Source: Bordetella genomosp. 7 (lineage in GTDB: Bacteria; Pseudomonadota; Gammaproteobacteria; Burkholderiales; Burkholderiaceae_B). From it: a DNA stretch of 64,000 nt. Under the pieces are notes generated by a model. That model did no database searches, was not told the origin of the DNA, and saw only the letters and a program-made list of their open reading frames with translations. The stretch's first letter is position 1. Each line of letters starts with the position of its first letter. A program made the translations under genes and the position numbers. Shown in pieces: positions 1 to 8,142 of the stretch. The stretch is taken from assembly GCF_002261265.1 (NCBI RefSeq), contig NZ_NEVK01000006.1, positions 124,001 through 188,000 of the forward strand. The letters are read 5' to 3'.

Positions 1-138
1 CATGTGTGCAGCATACCCCCGGCCGCTGTCGCAATCCACCCGCTAGATTGTCGCAATTCCCCATGCGCAGCGGGCAAAATTATCGCTACAGTGGCGCTTC
101 GGCCTCGCGCGCCGACATCCCAACCAAGGAGCATTGCC

Positions 139-495
139 ATGAGCGAACAATACGTAGACGGCTTCCTGCTTGCCGTTCCCCAAGACAAGCTGGACGCGTA
201 CCGCGCCATGGCCACGACGGCAGGCGCCGTGTGGAAGGAACACGGCGCGCTCGACTACCGCGAATGCGTCGCCGACGACCTGAACACCGACCCGCAGTTT
301 GCATCGTTCACGCAGGCCGCCCGCGCCAACGACGATGAAGTCGTGATCTTTGCCTGGATCCTGTATCCGTCCCGGGCCGACCGCGACCGCATCAACGCTG
401 CAGTCATGGCCGACCCGCGCCTGCAATGTTGCGAAGGCGTGTTCGATACCCAACGCATGGCATGGGGCGGTTTCCGCACGCTGGTGCACGCCTGA
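139..495 (+). CDS. DUF1428 family protein
   Basis: A 118-residue soluble protein of the DUF1428 family (E. coli YbaA type), which adopts a small ferredoxin-like alpha/beta barrel fold; no reaction is established for it. The family signature is the N-terminal YVDGFLLAVP strand, then the WKEHGALDYRECVADD segment and a conserved W/YPSRADRD stretch near the end. The ATG at 139 is chosen because AAGGAG lies at 126-131, seven bases upstream; the longer open frame to position 4 has no ribosome site and is not family-like. It stands alone, converging on the SDR gene. Family assignment is firm, function unknown. Confidence 0.85.
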   Translation: MSEQYVDGFLLAVPQDKLDAYRAMATTAGAVWKEHGALDYRECVADDLNTDPQFASFTQAARANDDEVVIFAWILYPSRADRDRINAAVMADPRLQCCEGVFDTQRMAWGGFRTLVHA

Positions 496-517
496 GGCGC
501 GCCCGATGCATGCCGCG

Positions 518-1429
518 TCAGCGCTGCTGGGCCGCCGCGTCCGCCAGGCGGTCCAGCACCTGCCGGAAGCGGCCGTCTCGCTCGGCCCAGCGCAACACGC
601 GGGCGCGTTCCACCACGATCTCGTCGGGGGTGGGCTGCTGGCCGAACAGCGCCATGACTTCGTCAATGAACAGATCCAGCGGCATATAGCCTTCGCGCAC
701 CGACTGCCCAGGCGTCAGCTCCGTCTGCACCGCGGGCGGAATCAGTTCCACCACCTTTACCCGGCCTTTCAACTGCTCGCGCAGCGACACACTGTAAGAA
801 TGGACGGCCGCTTTGGTGGCGCTGTATACGGCCGCATCCGGACGCGGTACAAAACCAAGCCCCGACGATACATTCACCACCGCCGGATTCGGCCGCGCCT
901 TCAGATGTTCGATCAGCGCATTGGTCAGGCGGATCGGGCCCAGCAGATTGGTGGCAACCTGCGCCTGGGCATCGGCCAGGTCGCCCGCCGCCCCCGGATT
1001 ATCGAAGCGCATGATGCCCGCGTTATTGACCAGGATGTTCAATTGCGGATGCTCGCGCACCACCTGCCGTGCAAACGCATCGATTGCCTGGGGGTCGGTG
1101 ACGTCCAGCTCGGCCGCGTACATGTTCTGGCGCCCCGAGATCACTTCTTGCAGCGGCTGCAGCCGGCGTCCGGCCACGATGACGGTGTTGCCCAGGTCAT
1201 TGAAGCGCAAGGCAAGCTCGCGTCCTATGCCGGACCCGCCACCGGTGATCAGTATGGTGTTGCCGCTCGCATGCATGGTCGGCTGGCCCGCGCGCGCAGT
1301 GGCGCGGGCTTTTTCGACTGCATAGCCGGCCTCGGGCAGTGCGACGGCGCACATCGCCGTGGCCGCAAACAACGTGCGGCGCAGCCATCGAGATATCCCG
1401 CTCGAAAAAGACAGCGTTTCAGTTGGCAT
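518..1429 (-). CDS. SDR family oxidoreductase with signal-like N-terminus
   Basis: A short-chain dehydrogenase/reductase of the DltE-like group, about 303 residues, expected to use NAD(P)H on an unknown substrate. The nucleotide site TGGGSGIG is near residues 62-69, NNAG near 135-138, the catalytic Ser in NVSSG near 188, and YSATK gives Tyr 202 and Lys 206. Oddly, about 50 residues precede the usual SDR start. They contain a twin-arginine-containing hydrophobic stretch (WLRRTLFAATAMCAVALPEA) that looks like an export signal. The long start has AGGAG seven bases upstream of the ATG at 1429. An internal ATG at 1276 would give a conventional cytosolic enzyme. Which start is used is uncertain. 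Confidence 0.85.
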   Translation of the reverse strand: MPTETLSFSSGISRWLRRTLFAATAMCAVALPEAGYAVEKARATARAGQPTMHASGNTILITGGGSGIGRELALRFNDLGNTVIVAGRRLQPLQEVISGRQNMYAAELDVTDPQAIDAFARQVVREHPQLNILVNNAGIMRFDNPGAAGDLADAQAQVATNLLGPIRLTNALIEHLKARPNPAVVNVSSGLGFVPRPDAAVYSATKAAVHSYSVSLREQLKGRVKVVELIPPAVQTELTPGQSVREGYMPLDLFIDEVMALFGQQPTPDEIVVERARVLRWAERDGRFRQVLDRLADAAAQQR

Positions 1430-1486
1430 CACAGAGCTCCTGTCAGGGTTGCACGTCGGTCACGACGTGGGGGCCGGCGTCCTGGC

Positions 1487-2794
1487 TCAGGCGGCCGGCG
1501 GCCGCTCCTCGAGCGCCTGCTCCCGGCGCCCGAGAAAAAAACCGCACAGCCCCCAGCACACCGCCAGCACGGCGCCGAAAATCATGGCCGCCGCGGGGCT
1601 GTCGCTCACCACATCAATGGCGCGCTTGATCCAGCCGCTGACGGCATCCCCGCCGCGGTAAACCACTGTGTCGATAAAGTTCTTCGCCTTGTATTTCTGC
1701 TCGGCCGGCACCACCGCGTACAGCATCTCGCGGCCCGGGCGCACGAGCGCGTATTCGCCTACCCGGCGGATGACCATCACGACGACAAACACCGCGAACA
1801 GCGGGGCGATGGCCAGGGCGATAAATCCCACGGCCATGGCAACCGGCACCGATACCAGCAGCACGCCCACGCCCAGGCGCCTGGCCAGCCGCCCCGTGAT
1901 GAACGCCTGAATGAACAGCGACAAGGCCTGCACGGCCGCGTCAATCGCCCCGAAAACCTGGGTCTGCGTCGTGCGGTCCGGAAAATACTCGGCCACCAGG
2001 CGCGCCTGCTCGAAGTACAGGAACGTGTTGATGCTTGCCAGCAGCAGCACAAACGCCGTAATGCCCAACAGATACGGCGAGCGCAGCGTCTCGGTCGCGC
2101 CCGCAAAGGGGTTGCCCCCCAGCGGCTTGCGCCGCGCCGCCTCGTCTTGCCCGGCGGCCATGGCCGGGTGCGCATCGCGCCAGCGGTGCAGCCACGCCGC
2201 GGCCGCCGCGCTGCCCAGCAACAGCGCGGCCGACATCGCCAGCAGCCCCGCGTGGCCCAGGGGGCCTACCAGTACCGCGCCCAATATGGGCCCGGCCAGC
2301 CCGCCTATGCTGGCGCCGCTGGCGATCAGCGCAAAGGTGCGTCGCGCCTGGCCGGGCACGAGCACGTCGGCCAGCACACTCCACGCCAGCGAAATCGCAA
2401 ACAGATTGAACACCGACAGCCAGATGTAGAAAGCGCGCGCGATCCAGATGTCCTGCGGCGCGGCCTGCAGGCCGGCGGCGAACCCTCCAAGCACCAGCGC
2501 GCAGCCGCCATACAGCCAGGGCAGCAGGGTGCGGCGCGGCAATCTCGAAGCCAGCCACCCGGACACCGGCAGCACGACCAGCGTGGCGACGAAGGTGGCG
2601 GTAAACAGCCACTGCAGATTGCGAACGCCGCCTGCCACGCCCATGGTCTCGCGCACCGGCCGCAGCATGAAATAAGACGTGAACAGCAAAAAGAACATCA
2701 GCAGCCCGGCCACCACGGCGGGCACTTCCCGCTGTTCTACATTGAACAGTCTTGCCATGGCGCCGGGTCTCGGCGGGCTGGACGAAACAGGCAT
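1487..2794 (-). CDS. MFS-type transporter, NTP/NDP exchanger-like family
   Basis: A 435-residue polytopic membrane protein with roughly twelve hydrophobic segments. The YFMLRPVRETMGVAGGVRNL segment after helix 1 and the GWLASRLPRR loop are typical of bacterial proteins annotated as NTP/NDP exchange-type MFS carriers. Free-living bacteria carry these, and their substrate is unproven. The C-terminus (LGRREQALEE) is charged and cytosolic. It precedes the SDR gene on the same strand with a gap of 57 bases, so the two may be co-transcribed. The start may lie a few codons downstream, at the Met before ARLFNVEQ. Membrane carrier: sure; substrate: unknown. Confidence 0.75.
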   Translation of the reverse strand: MPVSSSPPRPGAMARLFNVEQREVPAVVAGLLMFFLLFTSYFMLRPVRETMGVAGGVRNLQWLFTATFVATLVVLPVSGWLASRLPRRTLLPWLYGGCALVLGGFAAGLQAAPQDIWIARAFYIWLSVFNLFAISLAWSVLADVLVPGQARRTFALIASGASIGGLAGPILGAVLVGPLGHAGLLAMSAALLLGSAAAAAWLHRWRDAHPAMAAGQDEAARRKPLGGNPFAGATETLRSPYLLGITAFVLLLASINTFLYFEQARLVAEYFPDRTTQTQVFGAIDAAVQALSLFIQAFITGRLARRLGVGVLLVSVPVAMAVGFIALAIAPLFAVFVVVMVIRRVGEYALVRPGREMLYAVVPAEQKYKAKNFIDTVVYRGGDAVSGWIKRAIDVVSDSPAAAMIFGAVLAVCWGLCGFFLGRREQALEERPPAA

Positions 2795-3012
2795 GAGATT
2801 GCATCCAGGAAGGTGATGTCGTGCAGAATAAGTAGGTCACATACTTTTGGGAAGTAGGCACCGAAAAGTGCCGTAGTTACCTGGAAGAAACTATTGCGGC
2901 AGCACCGGGTACGGCCGCGCTTGACCAAACCCGCATCCGGGCACAGCATGCACAGACGCCGCCGCATCCAGGCCATACCGCCCCGTTAATACCGCCCCGC
3001 AAGAGAGCAAGC

Positions 3013-3426
3013 ATGTCCATCGACGTCGCCAGGCACAAAGAAGTCCAGCGCAAGCTGCAACGCGAAAAAAAACCCGATCCGCGCGTGCAGGCGCTGGTCA
3101 ACGAGGTCATCGCACGGGTGGCAGACAAATGGACGATGATCATCCTCGACGTGCTCGCCGAGCACGGCGCGCTGCGCTTTACCCAGCTGTCCCGGCTCGT
3201 GGGCGGCATCAGCCAGAAAATGCTGACCCAGACGCTGCGCGAAATGGAGCGCGAAGGCCTGGTCATCCGCACGGCATATCCGGTGATCCCGCCGAAGGTC
3301 GAATACCACCTGACGGACCTCGGCCTCAGCCTGGGCGACGCGTTCTGCGGCGTCTGGGAATGGGCCCAGCAAAACCTGGACACGATCGAACGGGCGCGCA
3401 CCGAGTTCGACCGGCGCGCTGCCTGA
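3013..3426 (+). CDS. HxlR-family transcriptional regulator
   Basis: A 137-residue single-domain winged-helix regulator of the HxlR/DUF24 family. The core begins with VADKWTMIILDVLAEHGALRF. The recognition region is LVGGISQKMLTQTLREMERE, and the wing is formed by GLVIRTAYPVIPPKVEYHLT. HxlR proteins usually act as dimers and respond to electrophiles, redox state or small ligands. The first residues are unusually charged and include an A8 run coding Lys-Lys. It is divergent from the MFS/SDR pair, with 218 bases between them, so that pair is a plausible target, although nothing in the sequence proves it. Confidence 0.9.
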   Translation: MSIDVARHKEVQRKLQREKKPDPRVQALVNEVIARVADKWTMIILDVLAEHGALRFTQLSRLVGGISQKMLTQTLREMEREGLVIRTAYPVIPPKVEYHLTDLGLSLGDAFCGVWEWAQQNLDTIERARTEFDRRAA

Positions 3427-3544
3427 AAGGCGGCTGTTTCCCGATGGCATCAAAATAACCGGCCTGGGCCTGTCGATCCGGGCCCGCGCCAATCGTCGTA
3501 GGTTCAACGGGCCACCATCCCGGCCCACTCTACCGGAGCTCAAC

Positions 3545-4042
3545 ATGACCCAAGTAAAGCCCATTCCCGACGGCATGCATTCGCTGACTCCCCACCTGAT
3601 GTGCGAAGGCGCGGCGCAGGCCATCGACTTCTATGTGCGCGCATTCAACGCGGTGGAGCTCGCCCGCCTGCCCGGCCCGGACGGCCGCATCATGCATGCC
3701 TGCCTGCGCATCGGCGATTCGACGCTCATGCTGGCCGACGCCTTTCCCGAATGCGGGGGCGCGGGCCCCAAGGCGCTGCAGGGCTCGCCCGTCTACCTCC
3801 ACTTGTATGTCGAAGACGTGGACGCGGCAATGGCCCAGGCACAGGCGGCCGGCGCCACCATCACCATGCCCGCGGCCGACATGTTCTGGGGCGACCGCTA
3901 TGGCCAGCTGACCGACCCGTTGGGGCACAAGTGGTCGATCGCCACGCACAAGCAGGACCTCACGCCTGAACAGGTGCAGCAAAACATGCAGGCCGCGTTC
4001 GCCCAGGAAGGCGGCCACGGCTGCAAACCCGACGCACCCTAG
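3545..4042 (+). CDS. VOC family (PhnB/glyoxalase-like) protein
   Basis: A 165-residue protein of the vicinal-oxygen-chelate superfamily, PhnB-like subgroup. It starts with HSLTPHLMCEGAAQAIDFYV, has the RIMHACLRIGDSTLMLAD strand, and ends with the metal-site region GDRYGQLTDPLGHKW. The family covers glyoxalases, dioxygenases and resistance proteins, so the reaction cannot be assigned. The C-terminal tail after the VOC fold (QVQQNMQAAFAQ...CKPDAP) is amphipathic and not part of the domain. Translation starts at 3545 after GGAGCTCAAC. It lies 118 bases downstream of the HxlR gene on the same strand and could be its target. Confidence 0.85.
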   Translation: MTQVKPIPDGMHSLTPHLMCEGAAQAIDFYVRAFNAVELARLPGPDGRIMHACLRIGDSTLMLADAFPECGGAGPKALQGSPVYLHLYVEDVDAAMAQAQAAGATITMPAADMFWGDRYGQLTDPLGHKWSIATHKQDLTPEQVQQNMQAAFAQEGGHGCKPDAP

Positions 4043-4206
4043 GCTTGGCCGGCGGCGGCCGCCCCCGCGCCCCGGCCGCACCGATGCAAGAGCCGGCGCT
4101 CGGGGCCGGCCCTTGTTCGACGTCAACCCCTGCGTCGCCCATATCTTGCACCCCCGGTCTTCCGCACCTAAGGTGTTTGATCATCCATCCGCCGGACACC
4201 CCGCCC

Positions 4207-4863
4207 ATGCTTGCAGCCGACCGCCCCCAGACCCGGGGCGAAGAAATCGCCAACAGTGTCAGTCACGGCATGGGCGCGCTCGGCGCCATGCTGGCCGCTC
4301 CCCTGCTCATTGTCGTGGCGGCACGCCGCGGCGATGCCGCCCTGGTGGCCGCGGCCGCCATCTTCGCGGCCAGCATGTGCCTGCTGTACCTGGCTTCCAC
4401 GCTGTACCACGCGCTGCCGCGCGGCCGCGCCAAGCGGCTCTTCAACGTGCTGGACCATTCGGCCATCTACCTGCTGATCGCCGGCACCTATACCCCCTTT
4501 GCGCTGGGGCCGCTGCGCGGCCCGTGGGGCTGGACCCTGCTGGGCCTGGTGTGGGGGCTGGCGGCCATGGGCGTGGCGCTCAAGGCCAGCCGCCGCCTGG
4601 ACCGCCCCGCCCTTTCCATCGGGCTGTACCTGGCCATGGGCTGGCTGGTGGCGATCGCCGTCGATCCCGTGTTGCGGCACGTGCCGCCCGGCGGATTATG
4701 GCTGCTGCTGGCGGGCGGGCTGGCCTATACCGGCGGGGTCGTGTTTTTTGTGTTCGATTCGCGTTGGCGCTACGCCCATTTTGTGTGGCACCTGTTCGTG
4801 CTGGCGGGCACGGCGTGCCATTTTCTTGCCGCATTGTGGTACGCGGTGCCCCCGGCCGCCTGA
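4207..4863 (+). CDS. Hemolysin III / YqfA family membrane protein
   Basis: A 218-residue seven-helix membrane protein of the HlyIII (PAQR-related) family. Diagnostic segments are GEEIANSVSHGMGALGA, the LYLASTLYHALPRGRAKRLF loop with the conserved Ser-Thr-x-x-His, the LDHSAIYLLIAGTYTPF helix and the C-terminal FVWHLFVLAGTACHF. These His residues form the proposed metal site of PAQR-like proteins. Despite the name, haemolysis is not the established physiological role of these proteins in Gram-negative bacteria; a membrane-lipid homeostasis or hydrolase role is suspected. The ATG at 4207 is the only start giving a family-like N-terminus. It converges with the next gene, seven bases apart. Confidence 0.88.
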   Translation: MLAADRPQTRGEEIANSVSHGMGALGAMLAAPLLIVVAARRGDAALVAAAAIFAASMCLLYLASTLYHALPRGRAKRLFNVLDHSAIYLLIAGTYTPFALGPLRGPWGWTLLGLVWGLAAMGVALKASRRLDRPALSIGLYLAMGWLVAIAVDPVLRHVPPGGLWLLLAGGLAYTGGVVFFVFDSRWRYAHFVWHLFVLAGTACHFLAALWYAVPPAA

Positions 4864-4870
4864 CGGCCCG

Positions 4871-5707
4871 TCAGCCACGGTCCGGCGCAAACGGGTAACG
4901 CCGCACCTGGCCGCCGCCGGCCACAATGGCCGTCGATTCGGGCACTTCTTCCCATGCCCCCGGCAGCTCGACCAGCGGCTCCGACAACAACAGGTAAGCG
5001 TCGTCATCCAGGGCCGCGATGCGCGGCTCGTCGGGATACAGGTGCTTCAGGTGACGCACATCCGTGCTGTGAAAGAGCGAACGCGAGTTGCGCTCGCTCG
5101 AATAGCGCACCGCCACCAGATGCTTGCCATCCAGCGCGCATACCGTCATGTTCAGCGGATGCTCGACCCCGTGCCGGTACCCCGCTTCTTCCACCACCGC
5201 GGCCATGCGCTGCAGCGCCGTCACCGGCTCGGACTCCAGCCCCAGGGTAAGCGCCAGCAGAAACATCACTTCCGAATCCGTCGATCCTTCCAGCGAAGCA
5301 AAGTAGCGCGGCGCGATCTGCATCATCAGTTCGCGCCGCAGCACGGGGTAGTTGCGGATCAACCCGTTATGCACGAACAGCCATCGGCCGTGGCGAAACG
5401 GGTGGCAATTCGTTTCCTGGGCCGGCGTATCGGTCGCCGCGCGGATATGCGCGACGAACAGCGGCGCGTGGATGGCGCGCGCCGCCTCGCGCAGGTTGCG
5501 GTCGTTCCAGGCCGGGTGCACGCTGCGATAGCGAAACGGCGGCTCGGCGGGGTCGTGGCTGTACCAGCCCACGCCAAAGCCGTCGCCGTTGGTGGTGGTG
5601 GCGCCCAACCGCGAATGCAGGCTCTGGTCGATCAGCGAATGCTTCGCCTTGAAGAGCACGGTTTCGAGCTGCATCGCGTTTCCGGTATAGGCCAGCCAGC
5701 GGCACAT
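4871..5707 (-). CDS. Class II glutamine amidotransferase (YafJ-like)
   Basis: A 278-residue stand-alone class II (Ntn-type) glutamine amidotransferase domain of the YafJ family. Removal of Met1 would expose Cys2 (MCRWLAYTG) as the N-terminal nucleophile. Other conserved parts are the NGDGFGVGWY loop, the FVAHIRAAT segment, NCHPFRHGRWLFVHNGLI and the later STDSEVMFLLAL. No synthase domain is attached and none is encoded nearby, so the acceptor of the ammonia is unknown; some members may simply hydrolyse gamma-glutamyl amides. It is monocistronic and divergent from the sulfite oxidase pair across 265 bases. Confidence 0.88.
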   Translation of the reverse strand: MCRWLAYTGNAMQLETVLFKAKHSLIDQSLHSRLGATTTNGDGFGVGWYSHDPAEPPFRYRSVHPAWNDRNLREAARAIHAPLFVAHIRAATDTPAQETNCHPFRHGRWLFVHNGLIRNYPVLRRELMMQIAPRYFASLEGSTDSEVMFLLALTLGLESEPVTALQRMAAVVEEAGYRHGVEHPLNMTVCALDGKHLVAVRYSSERNSRSLFHSTDVRHLKHLYPDEPRIAALDDDAYLLLSEPLVELPGAWEEVPESTAIVAGGGQVRRYPFAPDRG

Positions 5708-5972
5708 GGGCGGCTCCTGCAGAGTAAGAACGATATATAACTATTTTTTCGTAGGAATCGGCCCGCCTGCGACCGATTGACATATGGGCCGGCTTTGCCG
5801 ATGATGACACACAGCCGCCAGCATAATGGCATGCGGCGGCGGGTGCACGGCTGCCCTTGGGCGTGCTGCACCGAAGGGGCGCGCAGGCGGCGGCTTTGCA
5901 TGCGGCCAGGCTGGTATCCATCATAAAGAAACCGCGCCTGCCCCGGCAGCGCGCGGCAACCGGAGAGCCGCA

Positions 5973-7211
5973 ATGCAAAAACCGCTTACCAACCTTGCAC
6001 GCCGCCGGCTGCTGGCCGGCAGCGCCGGCGCGCTGGCTGCCGCCGGCATGGGCGCCACGGGCCTCGCACGGGGCAGTTCGGCAACGCCGGCGGCCCCATC
6101 CGCCGCCCCCGCTGCCAAGCCGCTGCCGCCCTACGCCGCCTGGAAAGACCCCGACAGCGTCATCGTCCATAGCGCCAACACCATCGAGACCCGGCGCAGC
6201 GCGTTCGGCGATGGCGTCATCACGCCGTCGCGCGAGCTCTACGTGCGCAACAACCTGCCGCCCCCGGACGAATCCGTACTCGACGACCGCGACGCCTGGG
6301 CCATCGAAATCCAGGGAGTCAAGCAGCCCCGCACCCTCACACTGGGCGAACTCAAGACGCTGGGCGTGGAAACCATGGCCACCGTGCTGCAATGCTCGGG
6401 CAACGGCCGGGGCTACTTTCCGCACAAACCCAGCGGCACGCCCTGGCAGGTAGGCGCGGCCGGCTGCGTGCTATGGACCGGCCTGCCGGTGCGCGCGCTG
6501 GTCGAGCACCTCGGCGGCCTGGAAGGCGACCCGGCCTACCTGACAGGCACGGGCGGCGAGAAACTGCCCGACGGGCTCGATCCCAACACCGTCGTCGTCG
6601 AGCGCTCGGTGCCGCGCGACACCCTGCAAGACGCCATGCTGACCTGGGACATGAACAACGAGCCGCTTTCCCTGGCCCACGGCGGGCCGCTGCGCCTGAT
6701 CGTGCCGGGGTATAACGGCGTCAACAACATCAAGTACATCAAGCGCCTGGCGTTCACCGCCGACCAAAGTCCCGCCAAGATCCAGCAGACCAGCTACCGT
6801 CTTGCGCCGCTGGATGCCAAGCCCGGGCCCGAGTATCCGTCGGCGTGGGCCATGACGCCCAAGTCGTGGATTACCGCACCGGGCGCGGACGGCGCCGCCG
6901 TCAAGGCGGGCCGGCAGCTGGTGCGCGGCGTGGCATTGGGCGGCATCCACGCCGTCAAGCGTGTCGACGTGTCCATCGATGGCGGCAAGACCTGGAAACA
7001 GGCTGCGCTGGTCGGGCCCGACCTGGGCAAGTATGCGTGGCGCCAGTTTGCGTTGGCCATGGAGCTGCCCGCCGGAGAACACCTGCTGGCCAGCCGCGTC
7101 GAAGATACCGAAGGCAACGTGCAGGTCGAAGAACGCGTCGAGAACGTGCGCGGATACATGAACTCCAGTTGGCGAGACCACGCCCTGAAGGTCACGGTGT
7201 CTCAGGCATGA
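5973..7211 (+). CDS. Sulfite oxidase, molybdopterin subunit (SorA-like)
   Basis: A 412-residue molybdenum enzyme of the sulfite oxidase family, expected to oxidise sulfite to sulfate in the periplasm and pass electrons to a c-type cytochrome. The N-terminus ARRRLLAGSAGALAAAG is a twin-arginine signal. The Mo-ligand Cys is near residue 141 in LQCSGNGRGYF. The central Moco domain carries the WTGLPVRALV and HGGPLRLIVPG segments, and a C-terminal dimerisation domain follows (RGVALGGIHAVKRVDVSIDG). CGGAGAG precedes the ATG at 5973. Its stop overlaps the start of the cytochrome gene (ATGA), the classical SorAB arrangement. Confidence 0.9.
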   Translation: MQKPLTNLARRRLLAGSAGALAAAGMGATGLARGSSATPAAPSAAPAAKPLPPYAAWKDPDSVIVHSANTIETRRSAFGDGVITPSRELYVRNNLPPPDESVLDDRDAWAIEIQGVKQPRTLTLGELKTLGVETMATVLQCSGNGRGYFPHKPSGTPWQVGAAGCVLWTGLPVRALVEHLGGLEGDPAYLTGTGGEKLPDGLDPNTVVVERSVPRDTLQDAMLTWDMNNEPLSLAHGGPLRLIVPGYNGVNNIKYIKRLAFTADQSPAKIQQTSYRLAPLDAKPGPEYPSAWAMTPKSWITAPGADGAAVKAGRQLVRGVALGGIHAVKRVDVSIDGGKTWKQAALVGPDLGKYAWRQFALAMELPAGEHLLASRVEDTEGNVQVEERVENVRGYMNSSWRDHALKVTVSQA

Positions 7212-7585
7212 CGCAACCGATGCATGCGGTGCGGCGGGGCGGGCCGGCCCACCGCGCCAGGCCTTGGCGCATGTTGGCCGGGGCGGCGGCCCTGGCGTGC
7301 AGTGCCGCAGGCGCCATCGCCGCCGAACCCGCTGACGCCGACGCCGGCCGCGCGCTGTTCACCAAAGACACCACACCGGCCTGCGCGGTATGCCACACCC
7401 TGGCCGATGCGGGCGCCACCGGCACCATAGGGCCGAACCTGGACGAGCTCAAGCCAGACGCCGCGCGCGTGGCCCAGGCGATACGCAATGGCGTGGGCGT
7501 CATGCCCGCCTTCGAAACGCTCAGCGATGACGACGTGCAACGGCTGGCCCGGTACGTCGCGGGCGCAACCGGCGCCGCCCCATAG
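7208..7585 (+). CDS. Periplasmic cytochrome c subunit (SorB-like)
   Basis: A 125-residue mono-haem c-type cytochrome, the likely electron acceptor of the sulfite oxidase upstream. A signal peptide spans about residues 1-39 (RMLAGAAALACSAAGAIAA). The haem site CAVCH is at residues 59-63, and the probable axial Met lies in GVGVMPAF near residue 98. The C-terminal helix LSDDDVQRLARYVAG is standard for class I cytochromes. The ATG overlaps the sulfite oxidase stop by the ATGA tetranucleotide, which implies translational coupling. An alternative start at the Met of residue 5 is possible. Confidence 0.9.
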   Translation: MTQPMHAVRRGGPAHRARPWRMLAGAAALACSAAGAIAAEPADADAGRALFTKDTTPACAVCHTLADAGATGTIGPNLDELKPDAARVAQAIRNGVGVMPAFETLSDDDVQRLARYVAGATGAAP

Positions 7586-7604
7586 CGCGCACATGCCGCG
7601 GGGC

Positions 7605-8027
7605 TCAGTCCTGCGGCAGCATCTGCGGGTTCCAGGCCACTTCCCACACATGGCCGTCCGGATCCTGGAAGTAGCCCGCATAGCCTCCCCAGAACGTACT
7701 TGCCGCGGGCTTGAGGATGCTGGCGCCGGCTTCGCGGGCCTGCTTCATCACCTGGTCCACCTCGGCCCGATCGGACACATTGTGCGCCAGCGATAACTCG
7801 GCCGGACTGCGCGCCCCTACCGGCAGCCCGGTATCGTGCGCCAGGCTCGCGCGCGGCCACAGCGCAAGCTTCAGGCCGGGCTGCAGATCGAAGAACGCCA
7901 CGGCGCCATGTTCGAATTCCGTGCCGACGATGCCTTGCGAGGGCAGGCCCAGCCCGTCGCGGTAGAAACGCACGGCGCGCTCCAGGTCGTCGACGCCCAG
8001 GGTGATCAAGCTGATGCGAGGTTTCAT
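7605..8027 (-). CDS. VOC family (glyoxalase-like) protein
   Basis: A 140-residue VOC-fold protein. It opens with ISLITLGVDDLERAVRFYRD, then GVVG-like and FFDLQPGLKLALWPRASLA segments, and closes with the second half-domain WGGYAGYFQDPDGHVWEVAWNP. The His in DDLERA-equivalent positions and the final DGHVWEV Glu/His are usual metal ligands, but the substrate cannot be deduced. It converges with the cytochrome c gene, 19 bases apart, and is transcribed alone. Confidence 0.85.
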   Translation of the reverse strand: MKPRISLITLGVDDLERAVRFYRDGLGLPSQGIVGTEFEHGAVAFFDLQPGLKLALWPRASLAHDTGLPVGARSPAELSLAHNVSDRAEVDQVMKQAREAGASILKPAASTFWGGYAGYFQDPDGHVWEVAWNPQMLPQD

Positions 8028-8142
8028 ACGATGATTCCGTTATGCGGACATGAATGCCGGTGCCATAGCCGCCGGACGCGCATTGCTGGCCATGCTACGG
8101 TAGTAACATCACCCGACCCACCACTTTACCGGGGAGCACGCA

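Noticed and set aside
3064-3071. A8 run near the start of the HxlR gene as a phase-variation tract
   Set aside because: The run encodes in-frame Lys codons and the full-length regulator is intact; there is no sign of an alternative frame being used.
5708-5972. A molybdenum-cofactor-type riboswitch before the sulfite oxidase gene
   Set aside because: The 265-base region has several short GC repeats but I could not draw the conserved junctions of a known riboswitch.
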